Below are positions 16,615 through 24,184 of a stretch of DNA of 64,000 nucleotides, in pieces. The position numbers and the translations under genes were made by a program. Source of the stretch: Streptomyces antimycoticus (lineage in GTDB: Bacteria; Actinomycetota; Actinomycetes; Streptomycetales; Streptomycetaceae); assembly GCF_005405925.1 (NCBI RefSeq), contig NZ_BJHV01000001.1:5084001-5148000 (forward strand). Direction: 5' to 3'. Under the pieces are notes generated by a model. That model ran no database searches, had not been told where the DNA came from, and saw only the letters and a list, made by a program, of their open reading frames with translations. Positions within the stretch are counted from its first letter, which is position 1. Each line of letters opens with the position of its first letter.

Positions 16615-17652
16615 ATGCAGCCGACCGTGCGGGACCGCGCGCTGGCGGACGGCCTCCGGGCCGCCCAAGCGGCGGTCGACGAGGGCCTGTTGAAGGCCAC
16701 CAAGAGCGATGTGCCGTTCATCACCGAGGCGGCGCGGGAGCTGACCCGCACGGCCGGGCGGCGGCTCCGGCCGCTGCTGGTGCTGCTGGCGGCGCGGTTC
16801 GGCGACCCCGGCGCACCGGGCGTGGTGCCCGCCGCCGTCGTCGTCGAGCTGACCCATCTGGCCACGCACTACCACGACGGCGTACGGGACGAGGCGACCG
16901 TACGGCGCGGCGCCCCGTGCCCGGACGCCCACTGGGACAACACGGTGGCGGTGCTCATCGGTGACTTTCTCTTCGCCCGTGCCTCGCACATCCTGGCCGA
17001 CCTGGGGCCGCGGGCCGTACGGCTCCAGGCCGAGGCGTTCCGACGGCAGGTCACCGGTCAGATCCTGGAGACGACCGGATCGCGCGAGGACCGCGACCCC
17101 GTCGAGCACCATCTGGAGGTGCTGGCGAGCCGGACCGGCTCGCTGACCGCCGTCTCCGGACGGCTGGGCGCACTGACCTCGGGCGCGGACGCGAGCGCCG
17201 TGGACGCCCTCGCGCGATACGGCGAACGGCTGGGCGTGGCGAGCCACCTCGCCGACGAGCTGGCGACGCTCACCGCCCGCCGCCCTACCCTGCCCGTCCT
17301 GCTGCTGGCGGGGGCGGCGGAGCGCACGGGCCGTGGGGATCTCGCGGACCCTGGGGACCGTGCGGGCCGTGGGGATCTCGCGGACCGGGAGCTGTACGAG
17401 CTGCTCACCGGGCCAGCCGACCGGCCGGGTTACGCGGAGGCGGTCGCACGGCTGCGCACCCACCCGGTCCTGGACCTGGCCCGCGAGGAGACCGCCCGTC
17501 AGGCCGATGCCGCCCGCGTGGCCCTGTCGACGCTCCCCGACTGCCCGGCGAGGTCCGCCCTGGAGTCGCTCTGCGAGACGGTGATGCGGCGGGCCGACAC
17601 CGCTCCGCCGCCCGGGCCGGACGCCCCTACGGCACCCAGTAGTTGTGGCTGA
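16615..17652 (+). CDS. Polyprenyl-synthase-like protein with altered Asp-rich motifs
   Basis: A 345-residue all-helical protein with the polyprenyl diphosphate synthase layout (GRRLRPLLVLLAA, LTHLATHYHDGVRDEATVRRG, GDFLFARAS). The first Asp-rich motif is DGVRD where DDxxD is expected, and the second region reads ASHLADELAT where the usual motif is QxxDDxxD. These Asp residues bind the magnesium-diphosphate clusters, so activity may be reduced, altered or lost. Near residue 243 a short repeat, GRGDLADPGD / GRGDLADRE, is inserted. No clear ribosome-binding site is seen before the ATG. Placed after a PAP2 phosphatase, regulator and kinase operon, it could belong to a prenyl-lipid carrier theme. 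Its 3' end overlaps the convergent GH8 gene by 26 bases. Confidence 0.75.
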   Translation: MQPTVRDRALADGLRAAQAAVDEGLLKATKSDVPFITEAARELTRTAGRRLRPLLVLLAARFGDPGAPGVVPAAVVVELTHLATHYHDGVRDEATVRRGAPCPDAHWDNTVAVLIGDFLFARASHILADLGPRAVRLQAEAFRRQVTGQILETTGSREDRDPVEHHLEVLASRTGSLTAVSGRLGALTSGADASAVDALARYGERLGVASHLADELATLTARRPTLPVLLLAGAAERTGRGDLADPGDRAGRGDLADRELYELLTGPADRPGYAEAVARLRTHPVLDLAREETARQADAARVALSTLPDCPARSALESLCETVMRRADTAPPPGPDAPTAPSSCG

Positions 17653-18832
17653 CCACCAGCATCGACTGGAGTTGCACCCCGGCCGCGTAGGCGCGGGCCG
17701 GATCGGGCGGGGAGCCGCACATCCGCGCCCACAGCGCGTCCAGCCACCCCTGTGCCCCCTCGCCCTCCCCCTCACCCCCGTCACCATCCTGCTCGCCCTC
17801 CGTCATCGCGGCGACCGCGAAGGGCGCGAAGAAGGCGGGCGAGCCAGGGTCCCCATAGGCCGTGCCGTCGAGCCGGTATCCGCTCCGGATTCCCCCGGGG
17901 TCACCGCCCGTCGCCGTCCTCGCCCAGCGGCTGAGCCCGCGCACGGCCGCCCGGGTCCGTGCGTCGCCGCTGGTCACCGCGTCGGCGCCGAGCCGCCAGG
18001 GGGTACGGCAGGCGTTCCAGTGGTAGTCGCCGTCATGCGGGCTCTCCAGCACCTTCCCCGGCGCTGGCCTCGGATCGCCGGACGTGGTGTCCACGACGAA
18101 GTCGGGGAGCAGCCCGGTGGCCGGGGCATGGCGGGTGCGCAGCGCACCGGCCAGCGACAGCTGCGCGTCCAGCACCTCGGCCCACCGCGGATCGCCGGTC
18201 GCCGCCCGGAACGCCCGGAGGTGGTCCGGCATCCAGTCCGACGTACGGGAGACCTCGTCGAAGCGGCCCGAGGACCAGTCGCCCAGCTTGGTCAGCCGGG
18301 TGCCGGGGTGCACCTCACGCTCCATGACGGCGTCGATCCGCCGTCGTGCGAGCGCCTTGTAGTCGCCGTGGCCGCCGCCCCACTGCCGGTCCGCGAGCAG
18401 CAGTCCGTACGCGATGTCGAGGTCGCCGTCGGTCGCGGAGTCCCGTCCCCCGACGTCCCGGCCACCGGCGTCCTGCTGGGCGGCGTGCAGCTCGGGGTGG
18501 TTGACGGAGGGGTGGGCCAGCACATGCCGGAGGATGCCGTCGAAGAGGGCGTGGGCGTCGGGGTCGGCGCCCGCCATCAGCGCGGTGATCACCAGTCCGT
18601 AGCCCTGGGCCTCGGCGACGAAGGGGTGTGCCGCGTCGGGGGTGAACACCGCGCACCGGCCCCGGCCGCCCACCTCATCGCCCGAGCGGAGGAAGGACGC
18701 CTTCCACCGCCGGTAGTGCTCCAGGACCTGCCGGTCGGCCGCCGCCGGGTCGCCGGAGGGCCGGAGCGTGCCGGGGGCGTAGGGGACGGAGTGCGCGCCG
18801 AACGGGACGCCGGCCGCCTCGCGTGCCGTCAT
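17627..18832 (-). CDS. GH8-family glycoside hydrolase, no signal peptide
   Basis: A 401-residue enzyme of glycoside hydrolase family 8, which cleaves beta-1,4-glucans, chitosan or xylan. The conserved pieces are VAEAQGYG (proposed general acid E74), SATDGDLDIAYGLLLADRQWG (Asp cluster at 135-139) and YHWNACRTPWRLG. The ATG at 18832 overlaps the stop of the tiny membrane protein gene upstream (ATGA). No signal peptide or transmembrane segment precedes the catalytic domain, which is odd for a family that normally acts outside the cell. It could be exported another way, or held at the membrane by the coupled small protein. Confidence 0.82.
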   Translation of the reverse strand: MTAREAAGVPFGAHSVPYAPGTLRPSGDPAAADRQVLEHYRRWKASFLRSGDEVGGRGRCAVFTPDAAHPFVAEAQGYGLVITALMAGADPDAHALFDGILRHVLAHPSVNHPELHAAQQDAGGRDVGGRDSATDGDLDIAYGLLLADRQWGGGHGDYKALARRRIDAVMEREVHPGTRLTKLGDWSSGRFDEVSRTSDWMPDHLRAFRAATGDPRWAEVLDAQLSLAGALRTRHAPATGLLPDFVVDTTSGDPRPAPGKVLESPHDGDYHWNACRTPWRLGADAVTSGDARTRAAVRGLSRWARTATGGDPGGIRSGYRLDGTAYGDPGSPAFFAPFAVAAMTEGEQDGDGGEGEGEGAQGWLDALWARMCGSPPDPARAYAAGVQLQSMLVVSHNYWVP

Positions 18833-18999
18833 CGGATCCGGCGCCGCCGGGACCTCCGTGCCAGCCGCACCAGCCCGAGGACGATGTCGATCACCAGCAC
18901 CACCACACCGATGACCAGCAGATAACCCAGCCCGTGCACCACCCAGCCGATGAGGCCGAGCACGATGGCCACGATCACCAGGAACAGGAAGAGCGCCAC
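18829..18999 (-). CDS. Tiny hydrophobic membrane protein coupled to GH8
   Basis: A 56-residue protein with two closely spaced hydrophobic stretches and a basic tail ending RRSRRRRIR. GTG start at 18999 with GAGGAGAGG upstream. Its TGA stop overlaps the ATG of the GH8 gene, so GH8 translation should depend on it. It resembles the small hydrophobic proteins common in Streptomyces, one of which is encoded at 19561. Confidence 0.7.
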   Translation of the reverse strand: MALFLFLVIVAIVLGLIGWVVHGLGYLLVIGVVVLVIDIVLGLVRLARRSRRRRIR

Positions 19000-19038
19000 G
19001 GCCGACACCTCTCCTCGCGCGTCAAGCGTCCTCGACCA

Positions 19039-19395
19039 TCAGCGGCGTGCGAGCTGACGCCCGCCGCCCGGACCCGACCGGTACGTCTTCCCGTAGTGCT
19101 GGAAGATCGCTCCCTCCTGCTCCGCGGGCAGCACATCGTCGATGCCGAGCGAGGGAGCCTTCTTCACCAACGACCGTGTGTAGGAGACCTTCACATAGCC
19201 CGGCCCGACCACCGCGTCGTCCACCGGGACGAACACCAGCCGGTGGCGGGTGGGCAGTCCGGTGCGGACCGTGGCCATGGCGGGTTCATCGGTGGCGGTG
19301 GCCACGTAGATCGCCTCGAGCACCCCGATCTTGCGGCCCTGCTCATCGACGACATCCTGGTCACGCCACTCACGGATATCGGCTGGCTGGATCAT
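19039..19395 (-). CDS. PRC-barrel domain protein
   Basis: A 118-residue soluble protein starting MIQPADIREWRDQDVVDEQGRK and continuing into a PRC-barrel-like beta domain (KIGVLEAIYV, RLVFVPVDDAVVG, YVKVSYTRSLVKKAP). In Streptomyces such proteins are common in stress-related gene groups; the binding partner is unknown. It lies upstream of and in the same direction as the small membrane protein and GH8 genes, 39 bases away, so one transcript is likely. Confidence 0.8.
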   Translation of the reverse strand: MIQPADIREWRDQDVVDEQGRKIGVLEAIYVATATDEPAMATVRTGLPTRHRLVFVPVDDAVVGPGYVKVSYTRSLVKKAPSLGIDDVLPAEQEGAIFQHYGKTYRSGPGGGRQLARR

Positions 19396-19560
19396 GACGT
19401 ATCACCCTCTGACCTCTGCTCCTCCAGCCTGCCTCCGCTCACCGTGGGACGCCAGGCCACCCATCCACCAGGGGTAACGAGAGTGTTCGAAACAGCATGA
19501 ATTGATCAGGTGTGCCGGAATCCCGATGGGGTACTCGCGGCGTCGAGGAGGTTGGTAAAT

Positions 19561-19728
19561 ATGGTTCCCCTGCTTGTCGTTCTTCTTCTCGCACTGCTTC
19601 TCTTCGGCGCCGGATTCGCCTTGAAGGCTCTGTGGTGGATCGCGGTCATCGTGCTCGCCGTCTGGCTGATCGGCTTCGTCGCCCGGCCGACGGTCGGCGG
19701 GCGACGTGGACGGTGGTACCGCTGGTAG
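19561..19728 (+). CDS. Small hydrophobic membrane protein
   Basis: A 55-residue protein with two hydrophobic stretches (MVPLLVVLLLALLLFGAGF, then WWIAVIVLAVWLIGF) and a short basic tail RRGRWYRW. The ATG at 19561 is preceded by GAGGAGG at ideal spacing; longer upstream starts lack one. Families of this kind are abundant in Streptomyces and function is not known. A strong terminator follows. Confidence 0.75.
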   Translation: MVPLLVVLLLALLLFGAGFALKALWWIAVIVLAVWLIGFVARPTVGGRRGRWYRW

Positions 19729-19759
19729 CCCGAAGACCGTGCGGATAAACCCGACACGG

Positions 19760-19815
19760 CGCAGACCGAAGGGGCCCGGCCGGAGAAATCTCCGGCCGGG
19801 CCCCTTCGGTCTGCG
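19760..19815. terminator. Long bidirectional stem-loop terminator
   Basis: A perfect 27-bp stem (19760-19786 with 19789-19815) and a minimal AA loop between two converging genes (small hydrophobic protein and sigma factor). Both strands can form it, so it should stop transcription from both sides. Confidence 0.85.
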
Positions 19816-19893
19816 TTCCTGCGTTCTGTTGTAAAGGCCAGTGCGGCGGTGAGCGGAATTCGCTACGCGTAGTACGCGACAGGCATGACGTGC

Positions 19894-20817
19894 CTAGTCG
19901 TCGGCGAGCATTCCGCGCCGCAGCCGGCCCAGCGCGCGGCTGAGCAGCCGGGAGACATGCATCTGGGAGACGCCGAGTTCGGCGCCGATCTCCGACTGGG
20001 TGAGCTCCTCGCCGAACCGCAGCTGCAGAATGCGGCGGTCCCGCTCACCGAGCTCTTCCACCAGCGGCTTGAGCGCGTGCAGATTCTCCACGGCCTCCAT
20101 GGCCGGGTCGACGTCGCCGAACCGGTCCGCGTACGTGGTCACCCGCGTGGCCCCGCTCTCCTGCTCCGCGGGCGCGTCCAGCGAGGTGGTGAGATAGCCG
20201 TTGCTGGCCACCAGTCCGTCGACGACCTCGTCCTCGCTCAGCTGCAGATGCTCCGCGAGCTCGGCCGTGGTGGGCGACCGGTCCAGCCGCTGGAACAGCT
20301 CCTCGTTCGCCTTGGCAAGGTCGATCCGCAACTCCTGCAGACGGCGGGGAACATGCACCGCCCAGCTGGTGTCGCGGAAGAACCGCTTGATCTCGCCGAC
20401 GATGTAAGGAACGGCGAAGGTGGTGAACTCGACCTCGCGGCTCAGGTCGAACCGGTCGATCGCCTTGATCAGCCCGATGGTGCCGACCTGGACGATGTCC
20501 TCCATCTCCACCGAGCGGTTGTGGAACCGCCGGGCGGCGTACCGGACCAGCGACAGGTTGAGCTCGATGAGGGTGTTCCGCACGTACTGGTACTCGTGCG
20601 TCCCCTCCTCCAGCTCCGTCAGCCGGTCCAGGAACGCCTTGGTCAGCGCCCGCGCGTCCTTGGGCGCCACCTTTGCCGGATCGTCCACCGTGGGCAGATC
20701 GGACAGTCCGGCGCTCTCCATTCCATCCAGTGCAATGTCACGTACCTGAACACCATGTGCTTGCTCAGCTTCGGCTGCCGTCAGTGTCGACATTGTCACG
20801 GGTGCCGTGTCGTTCAC
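19894..20817 (-). CDS. RNA polymerase sigma factor, SigB/SigF/SigG family
   Basis: A 307-residue alternative sigma factor. Region 2 shows LVRYAARRFHNRSVEMEDIVQVGTIGLIKAIDRFD, region 3 shows FAVPYIVGEIKRFFRDTSWAVHVPRRLQEL, and region 4 shows LQLRFGEELTQSEIGAELGVSQMHVSRLLSRAL. This is the group III family that in Streptomyces directs stress and development genes and is usually controlled by anti-sigma and anti-anti-sigma proteins. The start chosen is the GTG at 20817, preceded by GGGAGTG; longer reading into the MFS gene is unlikely. No anti-sigma gene is adjacent. Which of the several Streptomyces paralogues this is cannot be decided here. Confidence 0.9.
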   Translation of the reverse strand: MNDTAPVTMSTLTAAEAEQAHGVQVRDIALDGMESAGLSDLPTVDDPAKVAPKDARALTKAFLDRLTELEEGTHEYQYVRNTLIELNLSLVRYAARRFHNRSVEMEDIVQVGTIGLIKAIDRFDLSREVEFTTFAVPYIVGEIKRFFRDTSWAVHVPRRLQELRIDLAKANEELFQRLDRSPTTAELAEHLQLSEDEVVDGLVASNGYLTTSLDAPAEQESGATRVTTYADRFGDVDPAMEAVENLHALKPLVEELGERDRRILQLRFGEELTQSEIGAELGVSQMHVSRLLSRALGRLRRGMLADD

Positions 20818-20866
20818 CGTCGCACTCCCTGTATCGGCTGCATGCATAGGCTGATTGGGGACCCGC

Positions 20867-22114
20867 CTACCCACCCTCCATGCCCCCATGCCTATTTCCT
20901 ACCGGCGGATGGCGGACAGCGAGCACCACCAGCCCCCCGACGAGGGCCAACGCCATGAGAACGACCCCGAAGACGGTCGCCCCCGTCGTCAGCCCCGCCG
21001 CATCGCTGAGGTAACCCGCCGTTACCGGCAGCACGCCCGCGGGCACATAGCCCCCGACGTTGAGCGCCGCGTTGGCCTCCGCCAGACGGCTCGCCGGAAC
21101 ACCGGAGTTGAGCAGCGACAGCCCGCCGAGCTGCCCCATCCCCTGCCCCGCCCCGGCCAGCAGCGCGGCGGCGACGAGCAGCGGTACGGAGGAGGCGCGG
21201 ACGGCGGCGATGAGCGCGCCCATGCCGATCGCCGTACTGACGGCACCGGCGAGGAGGATCGTCCGCCGGTCCAGCCGCTGGACCGCGAACTGCGCACCGG
21301 TCGCGGTGAGGAACATCACGAAGGCCATGGCCCCCGCGGCCACCGGGCTGTTGGTGTCCAGCAGTCCCGAGAGCAGCGACGGCCCGAGGGACAGCACGAA
21401 GGAGGTGGCCGTGATGCCGGGGGCGAAGACGGCGATTCCCATGAGAAGTTGCCGGCCGCTCCCCCGAGGCACCCCGGGTATCCGCACCCACGCCCCCTTC
21501 GCGGGCGCCGCGGGACGCCGCACCGGCATCCGCACCACGGCCACGACCGCCGCCGCCAGCAGCACCGCCTCCAGGACGAACACCCCCTTGCCCAGCACCC
21601 CGGCGAGCAACGGCCCCAGCCCGGCCCCGAACACCATCGCGCACGAGGCCAGCAGCGCCGCCAGCCGCCGTCGCCCCGGCCCGGCCACATCGGTCACCGC
21701 CGCCATCCCGGCGGAGACGACGGCGCCCACCGCGATCCCGCTGAACAGCCGCGCCACGATCAGCGCCGCCACGGCCGACGCGCTCGCGAAGATCGCGCAC
21801 GCCGCCATCGCGAGCCCGAGCGCGGGCAGCAGCACGGGCTTCCGTCCCACCCGGTCCGACACCACGCCGGAGACCAGCAGCGAACCGAGCAGCCCGACGA
21901 TGTAGCAGGCGAAGATCACCGTCAGAGTGCCCTTGGAGAACCCGATCTCGCGCTGCCACCGCACGTACAGCGGCGTCGCCGCGTTCGAGAGGACGAACAC
22001 GGCGGTGACCGGCCATGCGGCCGTCCACACCCACCGGGTCGCGGCCGCTCCCTCCCCCTTCTCCTCATGCGCCTCCCGCGCACCCGGCACCGCCACGTTC
22101 CGACTCCCCCTCAC
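20867..22114 (-). CDS. MFS drug/metabolite exporter
   Basis: A 415-residue transporter of the major facilitator superfamily with 12 predicted helices. The loop 2-3 signature VVSDRVGRKPVLLPAL is clear. GTG start with GGGAGGAAC upstream. It is divergent from an ArsR-type regulator gene, and a palindrome lies in the shared promoter, so it is probably repressed by that regulator and induced by its own substrate. Substrate unknown. Confidence 0.87.
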   Translation of the reverse strand: MRGSRNVAVPGAREAHEEKGEGAAATRWVWTAAWPVTAVFVLSNAATPLYVRWQREIGFSKGTLTVIFACYIVGLLGSLLVSGVVSDRVGRKPVLLPALGLAMAACAIFASASAVAALIVARLFSGIAVGAVVSAGMAAVTDVAGPGRRRLAALLASCAMVFGAGLGPLLAGVLGKGVFVLEAVLLAAAVVAVVRMPVRRPAAPAKGAWVRIPGVPRGSGRQLLMGIAVFAPGITATSFVLSLGPSLLSGLLDTNSPVAAGAMAFVMFLTATGAQFAVQRLDRRTILLAGAVSTAIGMGALIAAVRASSVPLLVAAALLAGAGQGMGQLGGLSLLNSGVPASRLAEANAALNVGGYVPAGVLPVTAGYLSDAAGLTTGATVFGVVLMALALVGGLVVLAVRHPPVGNRHGGMEGG

Positions 22115-22140
22115 GACAGTTCCTCCCGACGACCTCAGTA

Positions 22141-22152
22141 CGACTTAAGTCG
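22141..22152. promoter_or_regulatory. Palindromic operator between the MFS and ArsR genes
   Basis: The perfect palindrome CGACTTAAGTCG lies between the divergent MFS start (22114) and the ArsR-type start (22212). Related half sites (TCGAACTTAGC, GTACGATTGG) follow. This is the usual place and form for the operator of an autoregulating repressor. Confidence 0.6.
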
Positions 22153-22211
22153 AACTTAGCATGCAGTACGATTGGACTCGTACAGCGAGCCGCGCGACGA
22201 GGACCCCACCG

Positions 22212-22625
22212 ATGACCACCCAGGCCACGCAAGCCGCCCATACGGCACCGTCAGCCCAAAGCGCCCGCCCCGCCATCAAGGCGCTCCCCGAACCCCCCGA
22301 CCTGCCGCCCCCGCTCCCGGAGCCGGCCGTGGAGGAGATCCGCCTGGAAACGGTCCTGGGCGCGCTGAGCGACCCCCTGCGCCTCCGCATCGTGCGCAAA
22401 CTCCTCCTCGAATCGGAGCGGTTCGATCACACCTGCGGCTGGTTCGGGCTGGACCGCCCCAAGTCCTCGCTCACCCACCACTTCAAGGCCCTCCGCGAGG
22501 CAGGCATCACCCGTCAGCGCCAATACGGCCTGGAGCGCCGCAGCCACATCCGGATCGCCGACCTCGATGGCCGCTTCCCCGGCCTCCTGGACCTCGTGGC
22601 CGACTGGACCCCGGCCGAGCGCTGA
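22212..22625 (+). CDS. ArsR-family winged-helix transcriptional regulator
   Basis: A 137-residue regulator. After a disordered Pro/Ala-rich N-terminus the winged helix begins at VLGALSDPLRLRIVRKLL and carries the recognition helix in KSSLTHHFKALREAGITRQRQYGLERRSHIRI. No metal-binding Cys pair is seen at the usual ArsR site, though one Cys lies in HTCGWFGL. The ATG at 22212 has GAGGA upstream; an alternative ATG at 22161 would add 17 residues. It probably represses the divergent MFS gene through the palindrome at 22141. Confidence 0.85.
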   Translation: MTTQATQAAHTAPSAQSARPAIKALPEPPDLPPPLPEPAVEEIRLETVLGALSDPLRLRIVRKLLLESERFDHTCGWFGLDRPKSSLTHHFKALREAGITRQRQYGLERRSHIRIADLDGRFPGLLDLVADWTPAER

Positions 22626-22748
22626 CGGCGGGCGTTAGCCGGACGTTAGCGAATCGGCAGCGGTCGTTAAGAGAACGCCAGCGGCGGCCGACACCATGGA
22701 TGGTGCGTGAGCAGGAACCGCACAATCCGGAAGCCCATGGGGGTCGTC

Positions 22749-23426
22749 ATGTCGCACCACATCCTCAACCGCCGAGTCCGCAAGGCCGGTGTGGCCGCGC
22801 TGATCGCCGCCGCCTCGGCCGTCGCCCTCACCGCCTGCGGGAGCAACGACTCGTCGTCCGACGCCAAGGGGAACTCCTCCTCCCACGCGTCGTCCTCCGC
22901 GAAGTCGTCGCAGTCGGACGCCTCGATCCACAACCAGGCGGGCCAGTCGGGCAAGCAGGCAACGGCCCTGGGCTCGGGGTCCAACAAGGCGCAGGCGACC
23001 GCCGAATGCCAGCCGGGGACGCTGCGGGCGACCCTGGACTCGGCCGGTACCTCCCAGGCGGGGATGAACCACCGGGGTACCTTCCTGCGGGTGAAGAACA
23101 CCGGCGACGAGACCTGCGTGATCAGCGGCTACGCCGGGTTGGCCCTGGAGGGCGCCGGACACACCGCCATCAAGACCACCGCCCGCCACGGCAGCACCTA
23201 CTTCGCCACCGACCCGGGCTCCCACCCGATCACCCTCGGACCGGGCAAGAGCGCCTGGGCCGACCTGGTGTGGACCACCACCGGCGCCTCGACCGCCCAC
23301 GCGAAGTACCTGCAGATCTCCCCGACGGGCAGCAACTCCCACAGCACCGTCGCCTTCGCTGAGGACCTCGACAACGGCACCCTGTCGCTGACGGCCTGGT
23401 CCTCCAAGCCCCCCATCAACAGCTGA
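22749..23426 (+). CDS. DUF4232-type secreted lipoprotein
   Basis: A 225-residue lipoprotein: basic start, hydrophobic stretch, lipobox ALTACGS, then a Ser/Asn/Lys-rich linker and a beta-sandwich domain of the DUF4232 kind (RATLDSAGTSQAGMNHRG, FLRVKNTGDETCVISGY, LGPGKSAWADLVWT). It should be anchored on the outer face of the membrane; function is unknown. In-frame starts also exist at 22707 (GTG) and 22737 (ATG); the ATG at 22749 gives the best signal peptide and follows a G-rich stretch. Confidence 0.8.
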   Translation: MSHHILNRRVRKAGVAALIAAASAVALTACGSNDSSSDAKGNSSSHASSSAKSSQSDASIHNQAGQSGKQATALGSGSNKAQATAECQPGTLRATLDSAGTSQAGMNHRGTFLRVKNTGDETCVISGYAGLALEGAGHTAIKTTARHGSTYFATDPGSHPITLGPGKSAWADLVWTTTGASTAHAKYLQISPTGSNSHSTVAFAEDLDNGTLSLTAWSSKPPINS

Positions 23427-23460
23427 CAGCACGGCTGACAACACGGCAGACGGCATAAAG

Positions 23461-23493
23461 AACCCCAGCTCGGACCCGGTCCGAGCTGGGGTT
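23461..23493. terminator. Stem-loop terminator between convergent genes
   Basis: AACCCCAGCTCGGA (23461-23474) pairs perfectly with TCCGAGCTGGGGTT (23480-23493) around a 5-base loop. It lies between the lipoprotein gene and the convergent response regulator gene and can serve both. Confidence 0.8.
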
Positions 23494-23524
23494 TCCGCGT
23501 GCCCCTGCCACTCGCGCGGCGGCG

Positions 23525-24184
23525 TCAGGTCACCAGACCCCGGCGGTAGGCGTAGACAACCGCCTGGACGCGGTCCCGGAGGCCGAGCTTGGCGAGGATG
23601 CGTGACACGAAGGTCTTGACGGTCTCCTGGCTGATCACGAGGGTCCCGGCGATCTCGCTGTTGGAGAGGCCGTTCGCGATGAGGCGGAGGACTTCCAGTT
23701 CGCGAGGGGTCAGCGGGATGTCGCGCGGGGGACCCTCGGCGGGCCGGATGCGGGCGGCGTACGTGCCCACGAGCTGCCGCGTCACTTCGGGGTCCAGCAG
23801 TGCCGCCCCGGTGGCCACGGTCCGGATGCCGTGGAGCAGTTGGGACGGCGGCGCGTCCTTGAGCAGAAACCCGCTCGCCCCCGCGCGCAGCGCCTCGTAG
23901 ACGTACTCGTCCAGGTTGAACGTGGTCACCACGAGCACCTTGACGGGATGCGGCACCCCGGCACCGGCCAGCAGGCGGGTGGCCTCGATGCCGTCGAGCA
24001 CCGGCATGCGTACGTCCATCACCACGACCTCCGGGCGCAGCCGGCCGGCGAGCTCGACCGCGGTTTGCCCGTCCCCGCACTCGCCCACCACTTCGAGGTC
24101 GGGCTGAGCGTCGATGATCGTCACCAGCCCGGTGCGGACCAGCACCTGATCGTCACAGACCAGGACCCGGATCGGCTCGGTCAT
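23525..24184 (-). CDS. NarL/FixJ-family response regulator
   Basis: A 219-residue regulator: receiver (DD in VLVCDDQ, phospho-acceptor D57 in VVVMDVRMP, Lys in LLKDAPP) and LuxR-type HTH (LTPRELEVLRLIANGLSN, QETVKTFVSRILAKL). The ATG at 24184 overlaps the stop of the kinase gene (ATGA), so kinase and regulator are a coupled pair. Confidence 0.93.
   Translation of the reverse strand: MTEPIRVLVCDDQVLVRTGLVTIIDAQPDLEVVGECGDGQTAVELAGRLRPEVVVMDVRMPVLDGIEATRLLAGAGVPHPVKVLVVTTFNLDEYVYEALRAGASGFLLKDAPPSQLLHGIRTVATGAALLDPEVTRQLVGTYAARIRPAEGPPRDIPLTPRELEVLRLIANGLSNSEIAGTLVISQETVKTFVSRILAKLGLRDRVQAVVYAYRRGLVT

Noticed and set aside
16615..17652. Terpene biosynthetic gene cluster around the polyprenyl synthase
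   Set aside because: No terpene cyclase, P450 or other tailoring gene is adjacent, and the synthase motifs are damaged.
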